Shown here: piece by piece, positions 23,889 to 33,279 of the stretch | Layout of the letters: each line of letters opens with the position of its first letter | Position numbering within the stretch: the stretch's first letter is position 1 | From: Lachnospiraceae bacterium | GTDB taxonomy: Bacteria; Bacillota; Clostridia; Lachnospirales; Lachnospiraceae | NCBI GenBank assembly: GCA_014804785.1 | Contig: JAAUZD010000028.1 | Coordinates: 69,135-116,944, forward strand | Direction of reading: 5' to 3' | DNA: 47,810 nt | Notes under the pieces: model-generated | The model's input: only the letters and a program-made list of their open reading frames with translations | What the model was told of the DNA's origin: nothing | The model's database searches: none | Position numbers and translations under genes: made by a program

Positions 23889-24518
23889 TTATTCTTCAAC
23901 CAACTCCAGTTTGCTGACAGAAACTTCATAAGCAATTCTTTTTTCTGCATCCTCATCGGACAATCTCTTCATATATTCCCTGCTCTGGATTCTTCCCCAG
24001 ATTTCACACCTTGTTCCCACGGAAAAGTTACTTGCAAATCTTGCATTTCTTCCCCAGCAGATACAGGGAATATAATCGCTCTTCCCGTAAGGTCTGTTCA
24101 CAGCAAGCAGTAAATCAGCAATCTCCCTTCCAAGAGGCGTTTTCCGGTAAATCGGCTCTTTACAGATATAACCATCCAGATAAATCTGATTGGTCTTAGA
24201 GCTCTCCGGCGTTTCATCCACAAATTCAATTTCCCTTGCAAATACAGAGAGCACCAGCCTGTTTTTGCGCTCCTCGTGGCGGTTATAGGAACGGAACTGC
24301 CCCTGGACCATAATATTAAGTCCTTTATAATCCTCCTCCACATCAATCAGGCGTTCAGATACCATCAACGGAATTATATCACTGGAATCACTTAACCTTG
24401 GTACATTTACATCTACCATATAAAAGCCTTCCCCGAAAATTTCATGGCTGAATGAAAAATCGCTTACGACTTCACCCATGATTACCACCTGGTTGTTTTC
24501 AATTACCTTATCTGTCAT
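23889..24518 (-). CDS. Single-stranded DNA-binding-like protein with two OB folds
   Basis: 209 residues. Two SSB-type OB folds in tandem: about 7-100 (QVVIMGEVVSDFSFSHEIFGEGFYMVDVNVPR, IMVQGQFRSYN) and about 107-205 (NQIYLDGYICKEPIYRKTPLGREIADLLLAVNR, DYIPCICWGRNARFAS, CEIWGRIQSREY). The second keeps more SSB signatures. There is no acidic Gly/Pro-rich tail ending in the SSB DDDxPF motif, so it is not the main replication SSB and probably lacks the usual partner-binding tip. It has its own gene space, with promoter and target unknown. Confidence 0.85.
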   Translation of the reverse strand: MTDKVIENNQVVIMGEVVSDFSFSHEIFGEGFYMVDVNVPRLSDSSDIIPLMVSERLIDVEEDYKGLNIMVQGQFRSYNRHEERKNRLVLSVFAREIEFVDETPESSKTNQIYLDGYICKEPIYRKTPLGREIADLLLAVNRPYGKSDYIPCICWGRNARFASNFSVGTRCEIWGRIQSREYMKRLSDEDAEKRIAYEVSVSKLELVEE

Positions 24519-24667
24519 TTTAGTTCTCCCTTCTTACACTTTAAGAATTTTTTCCTGTCATGTATTACTATTTATATGAAAAAATCCTAAAATCAGAACT
24601 GTTATCTATCGCATATTTCGACAAATACCCACTATTACCTTTACTCTTTCCCACTATGATTTTCATA

Positions 24668-24696
24668 TTTACAAGTCCATGCAGTGGTGCTATACT
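24668..24696 (+). promoter_or_regulatory. Promoter of typA
   Basis: TTTACA (24668-24673), 17-base spacer, TATACT (24691-24696). The start point would be near 24703, so the ATG at 24741 gives a leader of about 38 bases. Confidence 0.75.
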
Positions 24697-24740
24697 GAAA
24701 CAGTTTGGAATGTGATTAGGAAAATATGAGGAGTAAAATA

Positions 24741-26588
24741 ATGAATCAGAAACGAGAAGATGTAAGGAATATAGCAATCATTGCCCATGTCGATCATGGG
24801 AAAACGACGCTGGTAGACGAACTTCTTAAACAAAGCGGCGTCTTTCGCGAAAACCAGGAAGTAGCGGAGCGGGTCATGGATTCCAATGACATTGAACGGG
24901 AACGGGGAATCACGATTCTTTCAAAGAATACCGCTGTAACTTATAAAGATACCAAAATCAATATCATCGATACCCCCGGCCATGCAGATTTCGGCGGCGA
25001 AGTGGAACGGGTCCTTAAAATGGTAAATGGCGTCATTCTGGTGGTGGATGCCTTTGAAGGCGCTATGCCCCAGACCAAATTTGTATTAAGGAAAGCACTT
25101 GAACTGAAGCTTCCTGTTATTGTATGTGTGAACAAAATCGACCGGCCTGAAGCCCGTCCTGATGAAGTTGTTGATGAAGTATTGGAACTCTTTCTTGAAC
25201 TGGACGCAGATGAGGCGCAGCTTGACTGCCCCTTTGTATTTGCTTCCGCCAAGACAGGCACAGCTACCCTTGATGTAAAGGAACCCGGCACCAATATGAT
25301 CCCGCTGTTTGAAACGATTCTGGACTACATTCCGGCTCCTGAAGGAGACCCGGAGGCAGGCACTCAGGTGCTGATCAGTACGATAGATTACAACGAATAT
25401 GTTGGACGAATCGGTGTCGGTAAAGTGGACAATGGTTCCATCAAGGTAAACCAGGAGGTGGTCATTGTCAATCATCATGATCCCGACAAATCCAGAAAGG
25501 TAAAGGTCAGCAAACTTTACGAATTTGACGGATTAAATAAGGTAGAAGTGCCTCAGGCAGGTATCGGCTCCATCGTGGCGATTTCCGGTATCTCTGACAT
25601 TCATATCGGTGATACACTTTGTTCTCCCGAAAATCCTGTCCCTATTCCTTTTCAGAAGATTTCGGAACCTACGATTGCCATGCATTTTATTGTCAATGAT
25701 TCTCCCCTTGCCGGACAGGAAGGCAAATACGTGACAAGCCGTCATTTAAGGGATCGGCTGTTCCGTGAACTTAACACGGATGTTTCTCTCCGCGTGGAGG
25801 AAACCGAAACCACCGAATCCTTTAAGGTATCGGGCAGAGGGGAACTGCATCTGTCAGTATTGATTGAGAACATGCGCAGGGAAGGCTATGAATTTGCCGT
25901 CAGCAAGGCAGAAGTACTCTATAAAACAGACGAAAATGGGAAGAAACTGGAACCCATGGAACTTTGCTATATTGATGTGCCCGAAGAATTTTCTGGTTCC
26001 GTCATTGAAAAACTAAGCCAGCGGAAGGGCGAACTGCAAAATATGGGTGCTGTTTCCGGCGGATATACACGCCTTACCTTTTCCATTCCCTCCAGAGGGT
26101 TGATCGGCTACCGCGGTGAATTTATGACAGACACCAAAGGAAACGGCATTATGAACAGCGTTTTTGATGGTTATGGTCCTTATAAGGGTGATATCCAATA
26201 CCGCAAGCAGGGGTCTTTGATTGCATTTGAAGCCGGCGAGGCAATCACATACGGTCTATACAATGCACAGGAACGGGGGACTCTTTTCATCGGTCCCGGC
26301 GAAAAGGTCTACTCCGGTATGATTGTCGGACAAAACGGAAAAGGCGAGGATATTGAACTGAACGTATGCAAGAAAAAACAGCTTACAAACACTCGTTCAT
26401 CCAGCGCCGATGAAGCCCTCCGCCTGACACCCCCGAAAGTCCTGAGCCTGGAGCAGGCACTTGAATTTATCGATACAGATGAACTTTTGGAAGTCACTCC
26501 GAAATCCCTTAGAATCCGCAAAAAGATTCTTGATCCCACCATGAGGAAACGTGCAGCCATGCGTTCTGCTTCTCTTTCTCAAAATTAA
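24741..26588 (+). CDS. typA: Ribosome-associated GTPase TypA/BipA
   Basis: 615 residues, full length. The translation-factor GTPase motifs are AHVDHGKTTLVDELLKQSG (G1), DTPGHADFGGEVERVL (G3) and CVNKIDRP (G4); EF-G-like domains III and V and the TypA-specific C-terminal domain (GFMTDTKGNGIMNSVF-like and NVCKKKQLTNTRSS) follow. It binds the ribosome and aids assembly or translation under stress and cold. GAGGAG lies before the ATG at 24741; the ATG at 24726 would leave the ribosome site inside the coding region. Confidence 0.97.
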   Translation: MNQKREDVRNIAIIAHVDHGKTTLVDELLKQSGVFRENQEVAERVMDSNDIERERGITILSKNTAVTYKDTKINIIDTPGHADFGGEVERVLKMVNGVILVVDAFEGAMPQTKFVLRKALELKLPVIVCVNKIDRPEARPDEVVDEVLELFLELDADEAQLDCPFVFASAKTGTATLDVKEPGTNMIPLFETILDYIPAPEGDPEAGTQVLISTIDYNEYVGRIGVGKVDNGSIKVNQEVVIVNHHDPDKSRKVKVSKLYEFDGLNKVEVPQAGIGSIVAISGISDIHIGDTLCSPENPVPIPFQKISEPTIAMHFIVNDSPLAGQEGKYVTSRHLRDRLFRELNTDVSLRVEETETTESFKVSGRGELHLSVLIENMRREGYEFAVSKAEVLYKTDENGKKLEPMELCYIDVPEEFSGSVIEKLSQRKGELQNMGAVSGGYTRLTFSIPSRGLIGYRGEFMTDTKGNGIMNSVFDGYGPYKGDIQYRKQGSLIAFEAGEAITYGLYNAQERGTLFIGPGEKVYSGMIVGQNGKGEDIELNVCKKKQLTNTRSSSADEALRLTPPKVLSLEQALEFIDTDELLEVTPKSLRIRKKILDPTMRKRAAMRSASLSQN

Positions 26589-26634
26589 AAAACACCAATC
26601 TGCTTCGTAAGTCAGTTTGTTGGACATAAAAAAC

Positions 26635-26667
26635 TCCGGTCAAATGAAAAATTGACCGGAATTTTTT
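26635..26667. terminator. Bidirectional terminator between typA and mgtE
   Basis: A perfect 9-base stem TCCGGTCAA/TTGACCGGA with 8-base loop, six T residues on plus and an A-run on the other side serving minus. The T-run abuts the mgtE stop at 26666. Confidence 0.93.
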
Positions 26668-28018
26668 ATCCAATATGCAAAAGATGTGTGGCAATCTGGA
26701 AATAAACCAGAAGCGATAGTACATCCACAATTGTTGTAATAAAAGGGCTTGCCATGACCGCCGGGTCAAACCCGATCTTTTTTGCAAGCATAGGCAGCAT
26801 ACAGCCTACAGCCTTTGCAATCATGATTGCCGCAATCAATGTCAGGCATACCACAATCGCTACCATAATATCTACCCTGTCCAGCAAAAGCAGCTTACAG
26901 AAATTTGCCGCTGCCAATGTGACGCCGCAAAGTACGGCCACTCGGATTTCTTTCCATAACACGCGTAGTGCATCACGAAACTCGATTTCATTCAGGGATA
27001 GTCCGCGGATAATCGTAACACTTGCCTGCCCGCCGGCATTTCCTCCTGTATCCATCAGCATCGGGATGTATGCAATCAAAACACCGTATGCCATCAGGGC
27101 ATCCTCAAAGGTCGTAAGGACGCTTCCCGTAAGAGTTGCTGAAATCATCAGTAAAAGCAGCCAGGGCATGCGCTTCTTCCATGTTTCAATAACACTCGTT
27201 TTCATGTATGGCTTGTCTGATGGCACAATAGCTGCCATCTTTTCCATATCTTCCGTTGCCTCTTCCTGGAGGATATCCACGATATCATCTACCGTAATGA
27301 TTCCCACCAGACGATTTTCGTTATCTACCACAGGCATCGCCGTAAAATCGTACTTCTGAAACTGCCTTGCAACCTCTTCCTGATCCATCATCGTATTGAT
27401 GAAAATAACATTTTCATGCATGATGTCCCCGATAATGGCATCTCCCGGGCTAATCAGAAGATAGCGGAGAGCTACCGTGCCAACCAGGGTTCTTTTGGCG
27501 TCCAGCACATAACAAATGTTGATGGTCTCACTGTCCACGCCCACGTTTCTGATACGGGCAACAGCGTCCTCCACCGTCATGTTTTCTTTTAAATCTACAT
27601 ATTCCACCGTCATAATACTTCCGGCAGAATCCTCCGGATACCGGAGCAGATGGTTGATATCCCGCCTGGTCTCAGGGTTTGCATTTGCAAGCAGCTTCTT
27701 TACTACATTTGCAGGCATTTCCTCTAAAAGATCCGTTGCATCATCCGCCATCAGATTATTGATGATGCCTGCCGCATCTTTCTCCGACAGACTAGTGATA
27801 ATAAACTGCTGGCTGTCCACCTCCAGATAGGAAAACACATCCGCTGCCATATTCTTAGGCAGAATACGGAAAATTTTCAGCAGTTCTTCCTCGTCTAACT
27901 CCTCCATAATAACAGCAATATCAGCTATGTTCATTTCTGCCATCTTCTGACGGAGTCTGGTATACTGCTTTGTTTCCAATAGTTCCTTAACTACATCAAA
28001 ACCTTTAATTTCTTCCAT
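26666..28018 (-). CDS. mgtE: Magnesium transporter MgtE
   Basis: 450 residues. The N-terminal superhelical domain (about 1-130, including LMADDATDLLEEMPANVV) is followed by paired CBS domains (about 132-255; MTVEYVDLKENMTV, YDFTAMPVVDNENRLVGIITVDDIVDIL) and five membrane helices (about 285-450) with the ion-pore motif PMLMDTGGNAGGQAS. The cytoplasmic domains sense Mg2+ and close the pore when Mg2+ is high. AAGGAG lies 7 bases before the ATG. The leader carries a translated-looking ORF overlapping the start, and no M-box that I can recognise. Confidence 0.97.
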   Translation of the reverse strand: MEEIKGFDVVKELLETKQYTRLRQKMAEMNIADIAVIMEELDEEELLKIFRILPKNMAADVFSYLEVDSQQFIITSLSEKDAAGIINNLMADDATDLLEEMPANVVKKLLANANPETRRDINHLLRYPEDSAGSIMTVEYVDLKENMTVEDAVARIRNVGVDSETINICYVLDAKRTLVGTVALRYLLISPGDAIIGDIMHENVIFINTMMDQEEVARQFQKYDFTAMPVVDNENRLVGIITVDDIVDILQEEATEDMEKMAAIVPSDKPYMKTSVIETWKKRMPWLLLLMISATLTGSVLTTFEDALMAYGVLIAYIPMLMDTGGNAGGQASVTIIRGLSLNEIEFRDALRVLWKEIRVAVLCGVTLAAANFCKLLLLDRVDIMVAIVVCLTLIAAIMIAKAVGCMLPMLAKKIGFDPAVMASPFITTIVDVLSLLVYFQIATHLLHIG

Positions 28019-28101
28019 AGCATTTCTCCTTGATATGTGATTTTTATGCTCCGTTCATGAGGAGGGATATCCGTACTGCTGCCCACTGTACTCTTTTTCA
28101 T
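27991..28101 (-). CDS. Leader ORF overlapping mgtE start (36 codons)
   Basis: Thirty-six codons from ATG 28101 to TAG 27991; the product begins MKKSTVGSSTDIPPHERSI. AAAGGTGG lies 8 bases before its ATG, and that ATG is about 43 bases after the predicted transcript start. It overlaps the first nine mgtE codons in another frame, so ribosomes translating it reach the mgtE start. An Asp-Ile-Pro-Pro stretch recalls the Asp/Pro-rich leaders that sense Mg2+ shortage through ribosome instability in enterobacteria. Function is inferred; I have no homolog. It is too short to trust by length alone. Confidence 0.5.
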   Translation of the reverse strand: MKKSTVGSSTDIPPHERSIKITYQGEMLWKKLKVLM

Positions 28102-28150
28102 AAAAACCACCACCTTTCCAGAAAATGCTTTGAATTTCTTGCCATCTTTT

Positions 28151-28179
28151 ACTTTAGCCCAAGGACTTTACTTTGTCAA
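28151..28179 (-). promoter_or_regulatory. Promoter of mgtE and its leader ORF
   Basis: On the minus strand a perfect TTGACA (28174-28179), 17-base spacer and TAAAGT (28151-28156). The resulting leader to mgtE is about 125 bases, too short for a standard M-box. Confidence 0.75.
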
Positions 28180-28236
28180 CGGCTTTTGCCCCAGCTGTAA
28201 TGTTTCTTTTTACATTCAAAACCATATGCTATTATA

Positions 28237-28890
28237 TTATTCCTCTATATCCATATAATAATCTTCGCCTGTAATGTGAATCCTTGCCCTTGCTGCAGTC
28301 GCTTCGGTCAGTGCTTTTTCAACCGACTTCTCCTCTTCCTTCGGGATACGGATATCAAATTCCACTTTCTCCGTATACCTGGACTGCGAAATATCAATCT
28401 TTCTGTTACCAAGCAGGTACTGTACCTTCCCCACATCCGTATAATCTATTTCAATAGTCATCTCTGTTTTGTAACGCATAATACCGATTCCGGCATTTTG
28501 AAGCCCTTCCTTTGCCGCCTGAGTATAGGCTCTGACCAGCCCTCCCGTTCCAAGCAGGGTTCCGCCAAAGTATCTTGTTACCACTGCCACCACATTAGTC
28601 ACTTCAGCTCCAAGAAGTACTTCCAGAATCGGTTTACCCGCTGTACCGCTGGGTTCCCCGTCATCACTGCATCTTGTCAATTCCCTGTTTCTACCTATTA
28701 TAAATGCGGTACAGTGATGTCTGGCATCATAATACTTTTTCCTGATGGAGTCAATAAAAGCAGCTGCCTCCTCCTCTGAAGATATGGGAGCCACGCTGGC
28801 AATGAACCGTGATTTTTTTTCTTCATATTCTCCGTATCCATTTTGATATACCACTTTAAATGGTAAAAGTTCATTCTTATTTCCTGCCAT
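28237..28890 (-). CDS. yigZ: YigZ/IMPACT family protein
   Basis: 217 residues. The N-terminal IMPACT domain shows KKSRFIASVAPISSEEEA, YDARHHCTAFIIG, SDDGEPSGTAGKPILEVL and VVTRYFGGTLLGTGGLVRAYT; a C-terminal ferredoxin-like domain follows (residues about 140-215). Relatives are linked to translation control under amino-acid stress in eukaryotes; the bacterial role is not settled. It ends 58 bases before the mgtE promoter and is divergent from the PBP gene. Confidence 0.94.
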   Translation of the reverse strand: MAGNKNELLPFKVVYQNGYGEYEEKKSRFIASVAPISSEEEAAAFIDSIRKKYYDARHHCTAFIIGRNRELTRCSDDGEPSGTAGKPILEVLLGAEVTNVVAVVTRYFGGTLLGTGGLVRAYTQAAKEGLQNAGIGIMRYKTEMTIEIDYTDVGKVQYLLGNRKIDISQSRYTEKVEFDIRIPKEEEKSVEKALTEATAARARIHITGEDYYMDIEE

Positions 28891-29015
28891 GCCCTATAAC
28901 CCTTCCCTCGTCTTTTGTCCGTTATGATTTATTTTGTTCATGACATGAAGTTTATCACAGATGGGAATAAAATTATACCTGATTGTGAATAATTCTTAAT
29001 AAACCATAAAAAAAC

Positions 29016-29044
29016 TTTATTTCAGTTCCACATTTTGGTATACT
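29016..29044 (+). promoter_or_regulatory. Possible promoter of the PBP gene
   Basis: TATACT (29039-29044) with a weak TTTATT 17 bases upstream; GGAGG precedes the ATG at 29095. Confidence 0.5.
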
Positions 29045-29094
29045 CTAAGTATTGTAAATTTTCATTTGATTTTAATCTATACGGAGGCATATAA

Positions 29095-31818
29095 ATGAAT
29101 TACAGCAAAAGAGGGATTCGAGCCAAGCAAAAATCCCTGCATACAAAATCGACAAAGATTGGAAAGAAAATACTTTTGTCACTTTTAAATCTTTCCCTGC
29201 TCTGTATTTTAGCGGCGGGTATTATTGTACTTAGCATGGGAATCGGCGTTTTTAAAGGGGTTATTGACTCTGCCCCCAGCATTGAAAATGTGCAGGTTAC
29301 TCCCACGGGCTTTTCTACTTTTGTCTATGATCTTGAAGGAAATAAGATTCAAAAACTAACTGCCCAGAATTCAAACAGAATTCCGGTCACTCAGGAAATG
29401 ATTCCTGAAGATCTTGCCCATGCATTCGTTGCCATAGAAGATGAACGTTTCTATGAGCACAACGGCATCGATATCAAAGGTATTTTCAGGGCTGCATATG
29501 TAGGTGTTACACACGGTTTTCACTTCTCAGAAGGTGCTAGTACCATTACCCAGCAGCTTCTTAAAAACAATGTTTTTACCGACTGGACAAGCGAAAAAGG
29601 CTTTGCGGACAGTATGAAACGAAAGATCCAGGAGCAGTATCTTGCCATTGAACTGACCAAGACCATGTCTAAGGATGAGGTTCTTCTCAACTACATGAAC
29701 ACCATCAACTTAGGACAGAATACATTGGGTGTTGAGGCAGCTTCTCTCCGTTATTTCAACAAATCGGTAAGCAGCTTAACGCTCTCTGAGTGTGCTGTTA
29801 TTGCCGGCATTACACAGAATCCTTCAAGGTATAATCCTATTTCCCATCCAGATGAAAACGCTGAAAGGCGTACAAAAGTCCTTAAAAACATGCTGGAGCA
29901 GGGCTACATCTCTCAAGCAGAATATGACGAAGCCATGGCTGATGATGTTTATTCCCGCATCCAGATTGTCAATGAGGAAGTGGAGGAATCTCTGGTTAAT
30001 ACATATTTTGTTGACGCATTAACCGATGATGTTATGAATGATCTTCTGGCTGCCGGATATAACGAGACGCAGGCATTCACCTTACTTTACAGCGGCGGTC
30101 TGAAAATTTATTCTACCCAGGATCCGCATATTCAGGCTATCTGTGATGAGGTTTTCTCTAATGAAGAGAATTATCCTGCTAACACCAGGTGGTATCTGAA
30201 CTATGCTCTGACCATTCAAAAAGCAAACGGTGATTTTGAGAATCACAGCACAGAAATGTTCCGTGCATATTATAGAGAACAAAATCCTTCCTTTAATTTG
30301 ATTTTTGATTCACAGGAATCTGCTTACGCACAGATAGAAGATTACAAGAACGCCGTAGTCGGAAGCGGTGATGAGGTATACAGTGAAAACATAACCCTGA
30401 CTCCCCAGCCGCAGGTATCCATCACTGTAGAAGATCAGCATACCGGGTATGTAGTTGCCATGGTAGGCGGCAGAGGTATCAAAGAAGGCAGCAAAACTTT
30501 AAACCGCGCCACAGACACCAAACGACAACCAGGTTCCACTTTTAAGATTGTTTCCACGTATGCTCCTGCTCTTGACAGTGCAGGACTGACGCTTGCCACT
30601 ATGGTCAATGACGCTCCGTTTAACTATGCTAACGGAAGACCCGTCAACAACTGGTGGGGCGGTACGTACAGGGGACTGAATTCCCTGCGTCAGGGCATTA
30701 TTGATTCTATGAACATCATTGCTGTAAAAACGCTGACAATGATCACGCCTCAGCTTGGTTTTGACTATGTAAAGAATTTCGGCTTTACTACTGTTGTGGA
30801 TCGTAAAGAAATTGTTGTAAATGGCAAAACTGAAGTATTTTCTGATATACAGCAGTCTCTTGCTCTGGGCGGACTTACCGACGGTGTCACAAACGAAGAA
30901 CTGAATGCTGCTTATGCAGCCATTGCCAATGGCGGAACATACATTAAACCCAAGCTTTATACAAAGGTAGTTGACCATGACGGCAATGTTATCCTAGACA
31001 ATACAGAACCGGATTCCAAACAGGTAATCAAAGAGACCACTGCATGGTTATTGACAGATGCTATGATGGATGTTGTAACGCAGGGTACTGGTGCTTCCGT
31101 TAATTTTGGCAATATGTCAATTGCCGGAAAAACCGGTACGACTTCCGATTACAATGATACCTGGTTTTCAGGCTATACACCATACTATACCGCTACCACC
31201 TGGGCAGGATACGATAATAATACGAAACTCCGTCAAGGGGATGAAAGAAACGTTGCCAAAAAGCTCTGGCGTGCGGTTATGTCCAGAATCCATGAGGATT
31301 TGCCCAGCGAATCCTTCCCAATGCCCTCCAGCGGCATTGTGCAGGCAACTGTATGTGCCCGTTCCGGTAAACTTCCAATTGCAGGACTATGTGACGGAAC
31401 TCTGAAAACAGAATATTTCGCAGAAGGAACCGTACCTACCGAAAGCTGCGATGTGCACTATCAGGGTATGGTCTGCCAGTACACTAATCTGCCTGCCTGT
31501 GAGCAATGTCCATTTGCTGTTCCAGGCGTATTGGAGCTTACTCCGGTTGAACATCCTCTCTTGCAGCAGGGTTCTGCCATAACACAGCAGGTAACAAATG
31601 AAGACGGCAGTGTTTCTACCGTCACTGTGCCTCAAAATCAGACCGGCTTTTGTCCTCACAATATAGAATTTATGTCTCAACCCGGCATAGAAGTAATCAT
31701 AGAACAACAGCGGAATGAAATTGCTGCTGCTCAAGCAGCTGCCCAGCAGCAGGCAGCTGAAGCTGCCGGACAACCGGCTCCGCCTCCGGATGACAGCAAT
31801 GGCGTCCCAGCGGAATAG
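29095..31818 (+). CDS. Class A penicillin-binding protein (PBP1a type)
   Basis: 907 residues. A basic cytoplasmic tail, one membrane helix (about 24-50), a GT51 transglycosylase domain with catalytic Glu115 in EDERFYEHNGID plus GASTITQQLLKN, and a transpeptidase domain with PGSTFK (about 480), SMN (about 538) and KTGT (about 677). It polymerises and cross-links peptidoglycan outside the membrane. After the transpeptidase, about residues 750-860 contain eight Cys (VCARSG, GLCDG, ESCDV, VCQY, PACEQC, GFCPH), unusual for an exported protein, and the end is Ala/Gln then Pro rich. GGAGG lies 7 bases before the ATG. Confidence 0.96.
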   Translation: MNYSKRGIRAKQKSLHTKSTKIGKKILLSLLNLSLLCILAAGIIVLSMGIGVFKGVIDSAPSIENVQVTPTGFSTFVYDLEGNKIQKLTAQNSNRIPVTQEMIPEDLAHAFVAIEDERFYEHNGIDIKGIFRAAYVGVTHGFHFSEGASTITQQLLKNNVFTDWTSEKGFADSMKRKIQEQYLAIELTKTMSKDEVLLNYMNTINLGQNTLGVEAASLRYFNKSVSSLTLSECAVIAGITQNPSRYNPISHPDENAERRTKVLKNMLEQGYISQAEYDEAMADDVYSRIQIVNEEVEESLVNTYFVDALTDDVMNDLLAAGYNETQAFTLLYSGGLKIYSTQDPHIQAICDEVFSNEENYPANTRWYLNYALTIQKANGDFENHSTEMFRAYYREQNPSFNLIFDSQESAYAQIEDYKNAVVGSGDEVYSENITLTPQPQVSITVEDQHTGYVVAMVGGRGIKEGSKTLNRATDTKRQPGSTFKIVSTYAPALDSAGLTLATMVNDAPFNYANGRPVNNWWGGTYRGLNSLRQGIIDSMNIIAVKTLTMITPQLGFDYVKNFGFTTVVDRKEIVVNGKTEVFSDIQQSLALGGLTDGVTNEELNAAYAAIANGGTYIKPKLYTKVVDHDGNVILDNTEPDSKQVIKETTAWLLTDAMMDVVTQGTGASVNFGNMSIAGKTGTTSDYNDTWFSGYTPYYTATTWAGYDNNTKLRQGDERNVAKKLWRAVMSRIHEDLPSESFPMPSSGIVQATVCARSGKLPIAGLCDGTLKTEYFAEGTVPTESCDVHYQGMVCQYTNLPACEQCPFAVPGVLELTPVEHPLLQQGSAITQQVTNEDGSVSTVTVPQNQTGFCPHNIEFMSQPGIEVIIEQQRNEIAAAQAAAQQQAAEAAGQPAPPPDDSNGVPAE

Positions 31819-31840
31819 AAAAGATGAATCAGCAATTGAA

Positions 31841-31874
31841 AAAAGGCGGTGCTTCAACGTGCACCGCCTTTTTT
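31841..31874. terminator. Bidirectional terminator between PBP and MATE genes
   Basis: A perfect 8-base stem GGCGGTGC/GCACCGCC with 8-base loop, flanked by an A-run on the left and six T residues on the right. It overlaps the MATE stop codon (31873-31875). Confidence 0.94.
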
Positions 31875-33279
31875 ATGCAGATTTTATCAGCTTCTTCCTA
31901 CTCCACTTGCCAGATAGATAACGGATAAAGGAAATCAAATAGTTAGATGCCCATCCCATGGGAACCGCAAACCACACCGCCTGGACACCGATAAGCGGCG
32001 CCAGCGTAAATGCTGCCGTCACGCGTATTCCTAAGTTGACCAGATTTGCAAGCGTAAATACCACCACATCTCCCGCGCCTCTTAGCACACCGTCCGTAAT
32101 CGCTTTAAGTCCGATAAATATAAAGAAGAACGCAATAAATGATAAATAGGCATTTCCTGTTTCAAAAGCTGCCTGCTCACTTCCTGCCTCTAAGAAAGAA
32201 CGTATGATGCTCTCGTGGAAGAGGGACAATGCCATGCAAATCAGGATTGCAAAAAACGATACCATCCTCACTGCTGCAAGATACCCCTTTTTCACTCTTT
32301 CCGGCTTACCTGCCCCTAAATTCTGTGCCGTAAAAGTTGAAACCGCATTTCCTGAAGCAATCATCGGTACAATGCAAATGGATTCGATTCTCATTCCCGC
32401 CGTATATCCCGCTAAAACGGAGGAACCAAAGCCATTGACTACGGACTGGACCAGCAGCATGCCGATAGATACAATAGACTGCTGCAACATGGAAGGAATT
32501 GCAACTTTGATCATATTCCCCAGCATATAGACATTATAAAACTGTTGCTTCTGCTCTTTTTCTTCCCCACTATCCTTCTGAACTCCTGTCTGTTCCTTTG
32601 TATCTTCTGCCCTGCTTCCATAATACTTGAGGGATCGTATTAACAGATAAAAGGAAATAACCGCAGAAAGCCCCTGGGCAAACACGGTAGCTGCCGCTGC
32701 CCCTGCAATTCCAAATCCCATTCCGCCAACGAGCAGAAGATCAAGCACAATATTGAGCAGCGAAGAGAAAATCAATAAATACAAAGGCGTTTTGGAATTG
32801 CCCAATGCATTAAAAACCGAAGACAAAATGTTGTACATAAACAGGAAGGGAAGTCCGACAAAATAAATTTTCAGATACAATATGGCATCTGCCAGAATAT
32901 TGTCCGGCGTGTTGAGCGCCGTAAGTATGCCCCTGCTGAAAATAAGACCAATGCTCCCCAGAACAATACTCACCGCCAGAAATGTGATGAGTGCTGTATA
33001 GATGGAGGTCTTCATCTTTTTATGAAGACCAGCCCCCAGATACTGGGATGTAATCACAGAAGCTCCGATTCCGCCTCCAATGGCAATCATGATAAATACT
33101 GTGGTCAGCGAATAGGATGCTCCTACCGCCGCAAGCGCATCTTCTCCTACAAACTGCCCCACTATGATTGAATCCACCGTGGAATAAAACTGTTGGAAGA
33201 GATTTCCCAAAATCATGGGAAGTGCAAAAAAGAACAAAGACTTACCGGGGCTGTCGGTAAGCATACTGTATTTTTTCAT
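31873..33279 (-). CDS. MATE family efflux transporter
   Basis: 468 residues with twelve hydrophobic segments in two related halves. MATE hallmarks: KSLFFFALPMILGNLFQQFYSTVDSIIVGQFVGEDALAAVG near the N-terminus, and GSSVLAGYTAGMRIESICIVPMIASGNAVSTFTAQNLGAG at the start of the second half. A polar loop (about 222-245, Lys/Glu/Gln rich) joins the halves. It exports drugs or metabolites using a Na+ or H+ gradient; the substrate is unknown. The ribosome site is weak (AGCAGG). Confidence 0.94.
   Translation of the reverse strand: MKKYSMLTDSPGKSLFFFALPMILGNLFQQFYSTVDSIIVGQFVGEDALAAVGASYSLTTVFIMIAIGGGIGASVITSQYLGAGLHKKMKTSIYTALITFLAVSIVLGSIGLIFSRGILTALNTPDNILADAILYLKIYFVGLPFLFMYNILSSVFNALGNSKTPLYLLIFSSLLNIVLDLLLVGGMGFGIAGAAAATVFAQGLSAVISFYLLIRSLKYYGSRAEDTKEQTGVQKDSGEEKEQKQQFYNVYMLGNMIKVAIPSMLQQSIVSIGMLLVQSVVNGFGSSVLAGYTAGMRIESICIVPMIASGNAVSTFTAQNLGAGKPERVKKGYLAAVRMVSFFAILICMALSLFHESIIRSFLEAGSEQAAFETGNAYLSFIAFFFIFIGLKAITDGVLRGAGDVVVFTLANLVNLGIRVTAAFTLAPLIGVQAVWFAVPMGWASNYLISFIRYLSGKWSRKKLIKSA

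Noticed and set aside
28050-28090. Plus-strand stretch with a TGCTGCCCA core like an M-box
   Set aside because: It is on the strand opposite to mgtE, the remaining M-box helices are missing and the next plus gene is 1 kb away.
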